From contig JABLTJ010000027.1 in the NCBI GenBank assembly GCA_013166775.1, forward strand, positions 1 to 64,000: 64,000 bases of DNA. Direction: 5' to 3'. Shown here in pieces: positions 7,331 to 16,964 of the stretch (positions within the stretch are counted from its first letter, which is position 1; every line of letters begins with the position of its first letter). The translations under genes and the position numbers were made by a program. The notes under the pieces are model-generated. The model was not told the DNA's origin. It did no database searches and saw only the letters and a program-made list of their open reading frames with translations. The stretch is from Promethearchaeati archaeon. GTDB taxonomy: Archaea; Asgardarchaeota; Heimdallarchaeia; Heimdallarchaeales; Heimdallarchaeaceae.

Positions 7331-10228
7331 CTAAGAGCTGTTTAGAACAGTTTTTAGATACTGACCTGTATAAGATTTAGCTACTTCAGCTACCTCTTCT
7401 GGTGTCCCTTCTGCAACTATCCACCCACCATCTTCTCCCCCCTCTGGTCCAAGATCTACCACATAATCAGCTTGTTTTACAACCTCTAAATTGTGTTCAA
7501 TAACCAAGACTGTGTTCCCTTCATCTACTAATCTGTTTATACAAAGCAACAGATTCTTAATATCATCTAAGTGCAAACCCACTGTTGGCTCATCAAGTAT
7601 GTAGAGATTATCTTTCAACCGTTTGATCTTCCCCAACTCTCGAGACAATTTTATCCTTTGTGCTTCCCCTCCACTAAGAGTAGTAGAAGATTGCCCTAGT
7701 TTTAGATACCCTAAACCTAATTCATTCATCGTTTTTAGTTTGTGGTGGATGAGTCTCACATCTTTGAAGAAAGTTATTCCTTCTTCCACGGTCATTTCTA
7801 ACACTTCAGCAATGTTCTTCCCATTGTATCGAAACTTTAAAGTTTCCTTGTTGAATCGTGCACCATTACACTCTGGACAAACAGAAACAACATCTTGCAT
7901 ATACTGTAATTCAGTTACTATTACACCCCATCCTCTACAGTGAAGGCATCTTCCTCCTTGATTATTGTTGAAACTGAATTGTTTAAGTTCATAACCACGA
8001 GCTATAGATTCTGGTAATTCACAAAATAGTTGTCGTATTTTATCATAGAATCCTACATAAGTTGCAGGATTAGATCGGGAAGTGCGTCCAATAGAAGACT
8101 GATCAATATTCCTGATATCTTTAATATTCTCATATCCTTCCATTTCTTCATGTTTCCCTGGAATGATTCTTTTATCCTTCAAGTAATAGTGTAATTTCTT
8201 GTATAGGATTTCACTCACTAAACTACTCTTACCAGAACCACTCACTCCAGTTATACAAATGAATTGACCAAGAGGAAGCTTAACATCTATGTTTTGCAAA
8301 TTATTCTCTTGAGCACCAAAAATGGAAAGATAGTGACCATTACTTTTTCTCCTTGAATCAGGGACAGTTATTTTCTTTTTTCCAGCTAAATATGCACCTG
8401 TCAAGGATTCTGTATTGTTTTTTATCTCTTCTACTGTTCCTTCGAAAGTTATCTCACCTCCATGAATTCCAGGTCCTGGACCTAATTCAATGAGATGATC
8501 TGCTGCTTCCATTGTTTCTGTATCATGCTCAACCACTATCACTGTATTTCCTAAATCACGCAACTTCTTCAGAACTTTAATCAGTTTATTCCCATCTTTT
8601 TGATGCAAACCAATTGAAGGTTCATCCAGAATATACATCATTCCCATTAACTCACTACCTATCTGTGTGGATAAAACAGTTCGTTGCATTTCCCCTCCAG
8701 ATAGTGTATCAGATCTTCGATGGAGAGTGAGATAATATAATCCTATCTCTAACATCAAATCTACCCGTTTGTTTAACTCTCGTAGAACAGGGTTACCGAG
8801 TTCAGTTTTCTTTTTAGGAATTGTTACTTTCTCTAAAAACTCCTTCAATCTTTTGAAAGGCATAGTTGAAATTTCGTGGATGTTTTTTCCATTTATCTTT
8901 ACTAATAATCTGCTTTTCTTCAGTTTCACTCCTTTGCAGTCAGGACATGTGTGTTCAACCATTAACCTAGTTTTGTGCCTGTTTTCTACTGATCCTGGGA
9001 TGTTTTGTTTAGACCAGTATTCTCTATACATTCTATTTACTCGACTGATGAGTCCAGAATATGGTAATTTCTTCCCTGTATCTCTAAATTCTTTTATAAA
9101 ATGATCTGGTGGTTGTTTTATCTCAATTTTTTCTCCTTTCGTGCCATCAAATAAAATATCTTTGATTTTCTCTTGTAAATCTTTGAAAGGAGTATCTAAA
9201 CTGAATCCATAATGTTGTGCAAGACTATAAGCGTACATATAGGTAGGATTATTAAATTTCTTGAAAGTTCGATTGTCCATGTTGAAGAATGAGTTATCAA
9301 GAGCTCCATCTCTCAAACTCAGATTCTCATCTACTATCAACAGTTGTCTTTCTGCTTGCAAGTAAGTTCCTAATCCTGAACAAGTAGGACAGGCACTTTC
9401 TGGATCATTAGCTGTAAAGTACCATGGGAGTAGTTCTCCAGTAACTGTATGATGTTCACAACATGTAATTTCATGATAAAATTCCTCAATATTTCCTTCT
9501 ACATTCTCAGGATTCAAGATTTCTAAAATAGCAAATTTCTGTCCTAGGAGAAATGCTGATTCAAGTGATTCTACTATCTGTTTATACAGATCTCCATTGA
9601 TAACGAACTTATCTATTATCGCTTCTATCTGATACTCTTTTTCTTCATCTAGTTCTACATCTTCACTAGTATCGACAATCTTTCCATCTACTCTGACTTT
9701 TCTATAACCTTGATTTCTTACTGTATCGAAAAGATATCTATAATTTTCATCATATACTTTAGTTACGATTGCACGGATTTCTATTGTTGTTTCTTTAGGG
9801 AGAGAGAGTATTTTATCTGCTATTTGATTAGAGGTTTTGATCTTTATTTCTTTGTCACAATAAGGACAATGAGCTGTTCCACCTATGGAATAAAGTAATC
9901 TTAGATAACTTCCTATATCAGTCAAAGAAGCTACTGTACTGCGTGGGTTGGCTATCCCTCTTCTTTGCTGAATACTTACTACAGGAGAAAGACCAAGTAT
10001 CATATTCACATCTGGTTTTTTCATAGTAGGTAATCTAGTCCTAGCCCAAGCTGTTAGTGATTCTAAAAATCTTCGATGTCCTTCACCAAAGAGGGTATCA
10101 AATACTAGGCTGCTTTTACCAGATCCACTTACACCTGTAACAACTGTGAATTTCTCTCTTGGTATCTTTACATTGATATTTCGAAGATTATTTTCTCTTG
10201 CTCCTATAATCTCAATATCTTTCTTCAT
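7331..10228 (-). CDS. uvrA: Excinuclease ABC subunit A
   Basis: 965 residues, the usual UvrA length. UvrA is the damage-recognising ATPase dimer of nucleotide excision repair, which loads UvrB. Both ABC modules are intact: Walker A GVSGSGKSSLVF near residue 35 and GVSGSGKSSLVS near 640, signatures LSGGEMQR and LSGGEAQR, and Walker B YILDEP twice. The UvrB-binding region (residues 130-245) and the zinc modules (CCEHH...CPTC, CPDC, CLHC...CPEC) are present. It starts on an ATG overlapping the stop of the nucleotidyltransferase gene by one base. No uvrB or uvrC is in the window. In archaea the Uvr genes are usually acquired from bacteria. Confidence 0.97.
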   Translation of the reverse strand: MKKDIEIIGARENNLRNINVKIPREKFTVVTGVSGSGKSSLVFDTLFGEGHRRFLESLTAWARTRLPTMKKPDVNMILGLSPVVSIQQRRGIANPRSTVASLTDIGSYLRLLYSIGGTAHCPYCDKEIKIKTSNQIADKILSLPKETTIEIRAIVTKVYDENYRYLFDTVRNQGYRKVRVDGKIVDTSEDVELDEEKEYQIEAIIDKFVINGDLYKQIVESLESAFLLGQKFAILEILNPENVEGNIEEFYHEITCCEHHTVTGELLPWYFTANDPESACPTCSGLGTYLQAERQLLIVDENLSLRDGALDNSFFNMDNRTFKKFNNPTYMYAYSLAQHYGFSLDTPFKDLQEKIKDILFDGTKGEKIEIKQPPDHFIKEFRDTGKKLPYSGLISRVNRMYREYWSKQNIPGSVENRHKTRLMVEHTCPDCKGVKLKKSRLLVKINGKNIHEISTMPFKRLKEFLEKVTIPKKKTELGNPVLRELNKRVDLMLEIGLYYLTLHRRSDTLSGGEMQRTVLSTQIGSELMGMMYILDEPSIGLHQKDGNKLIKVLKKLRDLGNTVIVVEHDTETMEAADHLIELGPGPGIHGGEITFEGTVEEIKNNTESLTGAYLAGKKKITVPDSRRKSNGHYLSIFGAQENNLQNIDVKLPLGQFICITGVSGSGKSSLVSEILYKKLHYYLKDKRIIPGKHEEMEGYENIKDIRNIDQSSIGRTSRSNPATYVGFYDKIRQLFCELPESIARGYELKQFSFNNNQGGRCLHCRGWGVIVTELQYMQDVVSVCPECNGARFNKETLKFRYNGKNIAEVLEMTVEEGITFFKDVRLIHHKLKTMNELGLGYLKLGQSSTTLSGGEAQRIKLSRELGKIKRLKDNLYILDEPTVGLHLDDIKNLLLCINRLVDEGNTVLVIEHNLEVVKQADYVVDLGPEGGEDGGWIVAEGTPEEVAEVAKSYTGQYLKTVLNSS

Positions 10229-11166
10229 TACTCATCTCCTCCTGTATAGGTATAAGCTATCTCATTTACCTGAATGAAGCTCTTAGATGTCAACCTTGCG
10301 GGTTGAGCAAATCTCTCCAAATATCCATACTGATGTAACCATTGACAGTAAGCTAAGGTTGCTACCTCCCACCAACTGGATTGCATCATCTTGTTCAGAT
10401 GAGTTGTAATATCCGTTATGCTTCTGACTTCTTGTTCTTCTCTGAAATAATCGATAATAATACTGAAAATAGATTCGGTTCTTTCCTCAAGATAAGTTCG
10501 GATTAATCTTATTATATCTTCCATTTTCACCTTATTTGTGGTTTCTAATATAACACTTGTAAAAATGGTATCAAAAAGCTCAGACTTGTATTTCATCGCT
10601 TGTTCTAAAACTTCCCTTTTTGGTACTTCTCCATTCAGTAATACTTCTATTTGTGCTAATCTATCAAGCAATCTTACAATAAACAGATAGCTTTGAGCAA
10701 CATCATTCTTCATTATTAGAAATTTTTCTGCCTTTTCTAAATCACCTATTACCATAGCTACTATTGTCAATATCTGCAATTCAACATCTCTTTTTCCTGG
10801 AGATTGTGCTTGTTGAATGTATTCGCTTATAGTTTCATCTTTAGAAAAAAGAATCTTGCTAGTATTGATCATGTGTTGAAACCATGAACCTGTTAATGAG
10901 CGCTCAAATTGTCTTTTGAAATTATTTCTCGAATATACAGATACTTGAAAATTTAAATCATCTTGATCTAACCAATAGAATCTGTATGGAACTTTTTCAT
11001 CATTACTTATTAAAAAGATATCAACATCCGATTTCTCCCAAACATTTCCTTCTATCAAGCTTCCAAAAAGCACTGCTGTAATTATATTTTTATCTTCTTT
11101 GATGAAATCAACAAATGTTTCAAGAGCTTCATCAAATCTTTTCTTTACATTTTTTTTCTCATTCAT
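10228..11166 (-). CDS. Pol-beta-superfamily nucleotidyltransferase
   Basis: 312 residues. Residues 33-57 hold the nucleotidyltransferase core with LFGSLIEGNVWEKSDVDIFL, that is GS followed by DxD, the metal-binding signature of the polymerase-beta fold. The remaining 230 residues are mostly helical and match no substrate domain that I know. Relatives transfer NMP groups to antibiotics, RNA or proteins. It overlaps uvrA by one base (stop and start share the A of TAATG), so the two are translated from the same message, which hints at a role in DNA-damage response. The substrate is unknown. Confidence 0.7.
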   Translation of the reverse strand: MNEKKNVKKRFDEALETFVDFIKEDKNIITAVLFGSLIEGNVWEKSDVDIFLISNDEKVPYRFYWLDQDDLNFQVSVYSRNNFKRQFERSLTGSWFQHMINTSKILFSKDETISEYIQQAQSPGKRDVELQILTIVAMVIGDLEKAEKFLIMKNDVAQSYLFIVRLLDRLAQIEVLLNGEVPKREVLEQAMKYKSELFDTIFTSVILETTNKVKMEDIIRLIRTYLEERTESIFSIIIDYFREEQEVRSITDITTHLNKMMQSSWWEVATLAYCQWLHQYGYLERFAQPARLTSKSFIQVNEIAYTYTGGDE

Positions 11167-11343
11167 TCTTGATTCCTCTTATTTTAAGACGATGTTGTTG
11201 CAACGTATTGTTCGCGAGAAAAAATCTCACGAACATACAAACCGGTTCAGAAAATAATTCTCTGATAGAATTATAAAATATGGTCGAAGAACTACTGTAT
11301 TCTGGTATTCCAGTTTTTATGAACAAGCGAATACTATCATCAT

Positions 11344-12042
11344 ATGGAAATGATTTTATATGGATTTTTTTCTTCTGTTTTGGAGTGGATTATCATAGTT
11401 CATGAGTTTTTTATTGCTTTGGGAATATCTTTTACAATGGTATTCACAGCAGAACTAGGTGATAAGACACAATTGTTTACTTTTCTATTAGGAACTTATT
11501 TTTCAGAAAGAAAATTATTGTTAGCTCTATCTGTTTTTACTGGGATGGGATTGGTTACACTTCTTGGAGTTGGTATAGCAAAACTCTTTCAACACTATCT
11601 AGAGATTTCCATTCTACAGATTATTGGTGGATCAGTATTTATTACCTTAGGTGTTTTAACTCTAGGAAAAGCAATCTATGATCGATTCAAAGATGAAGAA
11701 GATGAAGTGTGTGAGATTCCTGAAGAAGAGAAGACAGAAAAACGCATAATGAAGCTGCTGAAAACAAAGAATCCTTTTATTTTCGTTGGATTGTTAAGTA
11801 TTTTTTATATTTTGATGGAATTAGGAGATAAAAGCCAAATAATGATACTTATGTTACTTATTACAAATAATTGGGTAGGTGTTTTTATAGGAGCAATGAT
11901 TGCCTTTATGATTTTGAATGTATTAGGTATTTTTGCAGCTTCTTTTGTTAAAAAATTATGTGATAATAATCCATTAATAATGACTTTAATAACAGCATCA
12001 GTTTCTTTAGCATTAGGTTTATGGATGATTCTAACTAGATGA
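11344..12042 (+). CDS. Gdt1/TMEM165-family cation-proton exchanger (UPF0016)
   Basis: 232 residues with two halves of three membrane helices. Each half carries the family motif E-x-G-D-K-[TS]: AELGDKTQLF near residue 37 and MELGDKSQIM near 158. A charged cytosolic loop lies between the halves. Family members move Ca2+ or Mn2+ against protons; the eukaryotic forms sit in the Golgi and bacterial Mn2+ exporters are related. There is no Shine-Dalgarno site at the ATG, and other starts within the first 20 codons are possible. Confidence 0.85.
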   Translation: MEMILYGFFSSVLEWIIIVHEFFIALGISFTMVFTAELGDKTQLFTFLLGTYFSERKLLLALSVFTGMGLVTLLGVGIAKLFQHYLEISILQIIGGSVFITLGVLTLGKAIYDRFKDEEDEVCEIPEEEKTEKRIMKLLKTKNPFIFVGLLSIFYILMELGDKSQIMILMLLITNNWVGVFIGAMIAFMILNVLGIFAASFVKKLCDNNPLIMTLITASVSLALGLWMILTR

Positions 12043-12103
12043 TATTATAATAACTCAACAGTCAGAAAATAATTTAAAAAAATGGTTTAATCTGGCAAAT
12101 CTG

Positions 12104-12529
12104 CTAATTAGCATCTTTTGCTTCTGATAAATGTTGCTGGCATATTCTCCAGCTTCCTTTTCGCTTTTCTAGAACTCCAGTCCATCTGATATTTTTAGAA
12201 CCCCATGGTTCTCCATCGAATTCTCCTTCATCGTCTACTATAGCAGAGAACCAAGATACATCTTTACTTTGTGAGATTACAATTCTTAGATTTCTTATTT
12301 CATATCCCTTAGCAATGTTTCGTGGATCCATCCATGAGTCCAAGAATTTTTCAAACTGATTCCAGCCTATGGCAGTACTCTTGGAGTCTGGAAAAATTGA
12401 GAAAAAATCATCATCATTTGCAAAGATACTTTCAAAGAGTGCTCTATCTTTGGTTAGAGCCCATCCAAAAGCATCATGGAGAATTTTGCTAATCTCTTGC
12501 TTAGCTTTAATCTCATTTGAAGTTGGCAA
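12104..12529 (-). CDS. SnoaL-like / NTF2-fold protein
   Basis: 141 residues in the SnoaL_3/DUF4440 pattern: an N-terminal helix pair, an FSIFPDS strand and a C-terminal VLEKRKGSWRICQQHLS, the characteristic W-x-I-x-x-x-H ending. The fold is a cone-shaped alpha+beta barrel used by ketosteroid isomerases, hydrolases and binding proteins, and the sequence alone does not indicate a reaction. A second, divergent copy sits at 41026-41427. It appears to be a single-gene unit. Confidence 0.75.
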   Translation of the reverse strand: MPTSNEIKAKQEISKILHDAFGWALTKDRALFESIFANDDDFFSIFPDSKSTAIGWNQFEKFLDSWMDPRNIAKGYEIRNLRIVISQSKDVSWFSAIVDDEGEFDGEPWGSKNIRWTGVLEKRKGSWRICQQHLSEAKDAN

Positions 12530-12671
12530 ATCAAATCAACAAAGAATCTATTTCACAAACCATAATAAGAATTTTGTATTTGTGAAAAATTAATCATTAA
12601 ATGAAAGAGAATATCTACATGAAAAAAAATACACCCCTCATCTATGAAATAATCTAAATTTTTATACCAAA

Positions 12672-15086
12672 TTATTCATACAGAAGAGCTGAAACCACAT
12701 TGGTTTTTGATGCTCTAATTCCAGGATAGAGTGTACTTAATGTACCAACTATAAGGCCAATTGCTATTCCTATCAATATATCAAACGGTGATAAGATAAA
12801 ACTGCATAGTAAGTAAATATCTGATACTATTTTTACAATTAGCATTCCAAGAACAATTCCGAAAATGAAACTTCCAATAATACTAGCTATAACACCAATA
12901 AAAACACCTTCTATTAGAAAAGATGATGTAATCCAAGTTGGTTTTGAGCCTATAAGTTTCAGAAGGGAAATTTCTTTTTGTCTTTCTGATGCTGACATTA
13001 TGAAGGAATTCATTCCACCTAGAAATGATATAATAATCCCAAATACAATTACTATAGTAAAAATATTGAGCACAAAATTCATTTGGTCTTTAAATATATC
13101 TTTTATTTTTCCAATTCCATCAACATGCCAAGCTCTGGCAACTATTTCTTCATATTTCTTTAAATCACTAGTTATTTCTTCTTCTAAAGAGTTATCTTTA
13201 AGTTCAAGATAAACAGTATTTACAATGTTTGAATCACCACAAAAATCATTCATTGTACTCATTGGGATGTACATAATGTGACCATTTTGTTGTAGATCTT
13301 CGATTATTCCTACAATTGTAAAATTCCTAAATTGTTTGTTAGATTCCAATTCAATAGTTTTATGTAATCCATGATTCATCCCTGAGTGTTTTTCGATAAA
13401 GAGTCGTGTTACTACAATATTGCTAGTATTAGCATCGGCTGAAGTCAATAACCGACCTTCTACTAATCGATAAGATTCCAGAATAGAATCAGAGGGATAT
13501 ATTCCTAAAAGTGGAACATACATATGAATTCCCCAACTAGTATCATTATATCCTGCCCAGTACCATCTGATATAATGAATGGCTTTGAATTCATCAGTAT
13601 AATGAGTAGATGTATAACCATCAACAACATACTGAACTTCTGTCAAGTTTGTTTCTGGAAGATATAATGAGATATCAGTAGGTTGATTATCATACATTTC
13701 ATCAACACCTTTCAAGTAACTGTTTCTAGCAGCTGTAATTGAAACTACTAAAGCAATGGCCAAAGAAAGCATTAGAATATTCATGATTGATCTTTTCTTA
13801 TTTCTAAACAGATTTCTAAAACTGTATTTCCAAATCACAATCTTTTCCATTGCTTTGGTTTTATTTCTCTTAATCTTTAAAGGAGCATCTCTAAATGCTT
13901 CCATAGAGGTAATTTTTAAGGTTCGAAGGATTGTTGGTAATGCAAATATTACTGAAGTTGCTACAGGTATTACTATTCCTAATGCAATTGATAAAGGTGT
14001 AACCTTAAAGATAAAAGTGCTAACATTGAAAGGCGCTAATATCATTCTGATTAATAGCCTTGAAACTCCTAAAGATATCACGATTCCTAAAATAGCACCA
14101 AAAATGCCGAAAATTACTGCTTCTAAGAGATAAATAGAAAGAATATGTTTTTTTCTTCCTCCTATAACTTTTAGCAATGCAATATCTCCTTTTTCTGCAG
14201 CTACTGCCATTTGAATTGTATTAGCTGATAGTATTCCACCAGTAATTAAACTAAAAACACCCATCAAAGTTATAATAGCTCCTATTAGTCCAAGTAGCCA
14301 AGTTCTCCAATCTGTTTCTAGATTATAATAATTTGTTGCAAAAACATCTATCCCTTCATTAACTAGTGCCTTCTTTACTTTTTCAGATTCAACTGGTATA
14401 TTGTCTACATCGATTAGTTTCACGAATACACTAGTAACAACATCTTCTTTGCCAAGAAGTGTTTGAATTTGATCAATACTTATCCATATCTGTAAAATGG
14501 TTTCAAATGTATAGCTAGGAGAATAGACATTACGTGCATATCCAACTACCTTTAAGTCGATTGTATTTACAATTTCTTCTTCGTTCAAATACTTGAATTC
14601 TATAGTACTATTTAATTGGACATCAAATTCCTTAGCAGCAGAAAAATCTAACAGAATTTCATTTTTCCCTTCTTCAGGCAGCTCTCCTTCTACTAGAAAT
14701 ATCCCAGCGAGCGAAGTTAGACTTGCAATTCTTTCTATTTCAATACCTCGCAATTCTGAATTATGTATCTCTGAATTGATCTCGAACGAAGCAGAATATC
14801 GGAATGATGGTTCATAATCTTTTACTATTGGAACATTAGTCAAATAATCATCTTTCCAGATAGAAACAGTTTCATAATCAAATAGTATTTCAAAATCTGC
14901 ACTGTTTATACCATAGTCATACTCAGCTGATTCAAGTATGCTATCAGAAGTAATCATAAAACCAGTTATACTGAAAACACCGATCGCTAAACCAAATATT
15001 GTTAATATAGTTCTTAATTTCCTTTGATTAAAATCTCGCAAAATCTTAAGAAAAAGCAAATTCCTCACCTCATGACTGATTACCAT
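12672..15086 (-). CDS. MacB/FtsX-type ABC transporter permease
   Basis: 804 residues. It has the duplicated FtsX layout: membrane segment, a large extracytoplasmic domain (about 40-245), three membrane helices (about 265-375), a second membrane segment near 425, a second extracytoplasmic domain (450-650) and three final helices. Such permeases act as mechanotransmission or lipoprotein/peptide exporters with a dedicated ATPase. It overlaps the upstream ATPase gene by 17 bases. The ATG at 15086 is the longest reading; a TTG at 15059 has a GAGGTGA site just upstream and may be the real start. Confidence 0.9.
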   Translation of the reverse strand: MVISHEVRNLLFLKILRDFNQRKLRTILTIFGLAIGVFSITGFMITSDSILESAEYDYGINSADFEILFDYETVSIWKDDYLTNVPIVKDYEPSFRYSASFEINSEIHNSELRGIEIERIASLTSLAGIFLVEGELPEEGKNEILLDFSAAKEFDVQLNSTIEFKYLNEEEIVNTIDLKVVGYARNVYSPSYTFETILQIWISIDQIQTLLGKEDVVTSVFVKLIDVDNIPVESEKVKKALVNEGIDVFATNYYNLETDWRTWLLGLIGAIITLMGVFSLITGGILSANTIQMAVAAEKGDIALLKVIGGRKKHILSIYLLEAVIFGIFGAILGIVISLGVSRLLIRMILAPFNVSTFIFKVTPLSIALGIVIPVATSVIFALPTILRTLKITSMEAFRDAPLKIKRNKTKAMEKIVIWKYSFRNLFRNKKRSIMNILMLSLAIALVVSITAARNSYLKGVDEMYDNQPTDISLYLPETNLTEVQYVVDGYTSTHYTDEFKAIHYIRWYWAGYNDTSWGIHMYVPLLGIYPSDSILESYRLVEGRLLTSADANTSNIVVTRLFIEKHSGMNHGLHKTIELESNKQFRNFTIVGIIEDLQQNGHIMYIPMSTMNDFCGDSNIVNTVYLELKDNSLEEEITSDLKKYEEIVARAWHVDGIGKIKDIFKDQMNFVLNIFTIVIVFGIIISFLGGMNSFIMSASERQKEISLLKLIGSKPTWITSSFLIEGVFIGVIASIIGSFIFGIVLGMLIVKIVSDIYLLCSFILSPFDILIGIAIGLIVGTLSTLYPGIRASKTNVVSALLYE

Positions 15087-15819
15087 TTGATATGTGAGAG
15101 ATTATTTTTCCATCTTCGATTTCAATAATTTCTGTACAATAATCTAGAATTCTTGAATCATGACTCACCACAATAATGGTAATACCCTGTTCTAAATTTA
15201 ATTTTTTTAATAGTTCTAAAATTTCTCTTCCACTTGTACTATCTAAATTACCAGTAGGTTCATCTGCAAACAATATTTTAGGAGAATTAATTAATGCTCT
15301 CGCAATAGCAACTCTCTGCTTTTGTCCTCCTGATAATTGAGATGGTAGATGATTTACTCTGTTCTCCAATCCAACCAAAGAGAGTAATTCTAAGGCCTTA
15401 GCTTTTCTCACTTTGTCTTTAATCCCACCAAAATATCCTGCCATCATAACATTCTCTAGGACAGTTAAAGTTGGAAGAAGTCCGAAAAATTGCAACACAA
15501 AACCAACATTTCTTGCTCTAAATTCAGCTAATGAACTTTCCGTTTTTCCCAGAATAGTATAGTTATCAAGTTGTAATAATTGTTCTTCTTCTTTTGTTGG
15601 TTTATCTAAACCTGCTAATATATGTATTAAGGTAGATTTACCACTCCCTGATGGTCCTATAATAGCAACAAAAGAACCTGTTTGAATTTTTAGATCAATA
15701 TTTTGTAATGCAATTGTTTTAACGTGAGAATTATTATATACTTTTGAAAGATTCTGTGCTATAATAATTGCATCATCATTAATTGCAAATAAATCATTTT
15801 TTTGTTCAGTTCTTAACAT
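15070..15819 (-). CDS. MacB/LolD-type ABC transporter ATPase
   Basis: About 249 residues, ATP-binding subunit of the permease immediately downstream. Walker A is GPSGSGKSTLIHILAGLDKP, the signature LSGGQKQRVAIARAL and Walker B ILFADEPTGNLDS, the last being typical of the LolD/MacB family. The frame can start at a TTG (15843) or an ATG (15819); the ATG is preferred. A TATA box lies at 15880-15887. Together the two genes form a complete type VII-like exporter without a visible periplasmic adaptor, as expected for a single-membrane archaeon. Confidence 0.92.
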   Translation of the reverse strand: MLRTEQKNDLFAINDDAIIIAQNLSKVYNNSHVKTIALQNIDLKIQTGSFVAIIGPSGSGKSTLIHILAGLDKPTKEEEQLLQLDNYTILGKTESSLAEFRARNVGFVLQFFGLLPTLTVLENVMMAGYFGGIKDKVRKAKALELLSLVGLENRVNHLPSQLSGGQKQRVAIARALINSPKILFADEPTGNLDSTSGREILELLKKLNLEQGITIIVVSHDSRILDYCTEIIEIEDGKIISHISNGNQS

Positions 15820-15879
15820 TATTCTCGTCTCGTTATTATTCAAAGTACGATATTCACAACAAGAGATAGCATTCAGAAA

Positions 15880-15887
15880 CTTATAAA
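15880..15887 (-). promoter_or_regulatory. TATA box of the MacB-type operon
   Basis: TTTATAAG reads on the minus strand about 60 bases upstream of the ATG at 15819, in a suitable position to drive the ATPase-permease pair. Confidence 0.45.
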
Positions 15888-15889
15888 TG

Positions 15890-16164
15890 CTCTCATTAGA
15901 TGAGAAAGATATATTATATTTTAAAATGATGTTCTCCTAAAAATAGAATGTTTTTAAGAACGCGCCTAAAGAGTTATGGATAAAGAGTAGAAAAATTGGA
16001 AAACAAGCTATTCCAAATATTTCGGATTTCCAAAATAAGGGTATTTTCAAACTAAAAGGAGATATTCGAAAATGATACCAGATTCAAGATACTGGAAAAT
16101 TATAAGCACAATATTTCTAGCTTTAATAATTGATTAGTTGGTTATACAATAATTGGGGTCATCT
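15890..16164 (+). other. Intergenic region with one possible 21-residue peptide
   Basis: No gene is evident. A short ORF at 16072-16137 has a GGAG site 11 bases before its ATG and encodes 21 residues with a hydrophobic second half. It may be a degraded gene start rather than a real peptide. The region is otherwise AT-rich without strong inverted repeats. Confidence 0.3.
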
Positions 16165-16216
16165 CGGATTTTGTAAAAAACGAGAATTTTTGAATTAAAA
16201 AAGCTCTACGTTAGTC

Positions 16217-16783
16217 ATGAAAAGGGGTTTGCTTTTTGTTTTAATATCAATAATATCTTTTTCTTCACTAAGTTCAGCTTCAACAATTTCTCATATGTTC
16301 ACTGCCGGATATGGTTCAGAATTTACATTAGAAGTTACAGTGGATAATATACAAACAGAACAGCAAGTAATCTATAATGTAACGATGAAGCTTCAAATTG
16401 ATAAATTTGGTTCCAGTGTGTCTAAAATAAACCAAGTCCGTTTATATGCAAAAATATTGGGAGAAACTTATCAGACAACCAGCTACAAGCAAGGTGAAGA
16501 AGATATACTAAAGTCACCTGGTTCTTCAAAGAGTGTAAATGCTAGCTTTTTATTTGATATAACAAACGTTACAGAAGAAGTCATAATCTACAGTGCTGCA
16601 TCATTAAACGAGTATCTCTTTGAAGATACTTTCAAAACCACATGTACTGTTTGGTTTAACGAACAAACAATAACAATGGAGCCAACGATGGAAACAAGTT
16701 ACATAGGTTATTTAACCATTGTATTTGCTATTAGCTTGTTAATAATCGTTAGATTTCATAAAAAAGAAAAGAAGAGAAGATAG
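16217..16783 (+). CDS. Secreted, C-terminally anchored protein of unknown function
   Basis: 188 residues. A classic signal peptide (MKRGLLFVLISIISFSSLSS) is followed by about 135 extracytoplasmic, Thr/Ser/Val-rich residues predicted to be beta, one membrane helix at about 161-180 and a basic KKEKKRR end. This is the layout of an archaeal surface protein anchored with its bulk outside. I recognise no domain. The first 45 codons and the upstream 50 bases recur at 17975-18152 in front of the chimeric ORF, showing a local duplication. Confidence 0.7.
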   Translation: MKRGLLFVLISIISFSSLSSASTISHMFTAGYGSEFTLEVTVDNIQTEQQVIYNVTMKLQIDKFGSSVSKINQVRLYAKILGETYQTTSYKQGEEDILKSPGSSKSVNASFLFDITNVTEEVIIYSAASLNEYLFEDTFKTTCTVWFNEQTITMEPTMETSYIGYLTIVFAISLLIIVRFHKKEKKRR

Positions 16784-16964
16784 TTAGGTAAGGTTTCTCT
16801 TACGTCTAGCTATGTACATCTTAAAACTGATTCAAGATTTTAGCTTCCAGAGAGCTATAGATACAACATTTTTTTTTAAAGATTGATTTTAGAAATGACA
16901 ATCTCAATGAACTCCTAGACAGTTCATCAAAAGATAATTATATCACAACTGATAATTCTTATCC

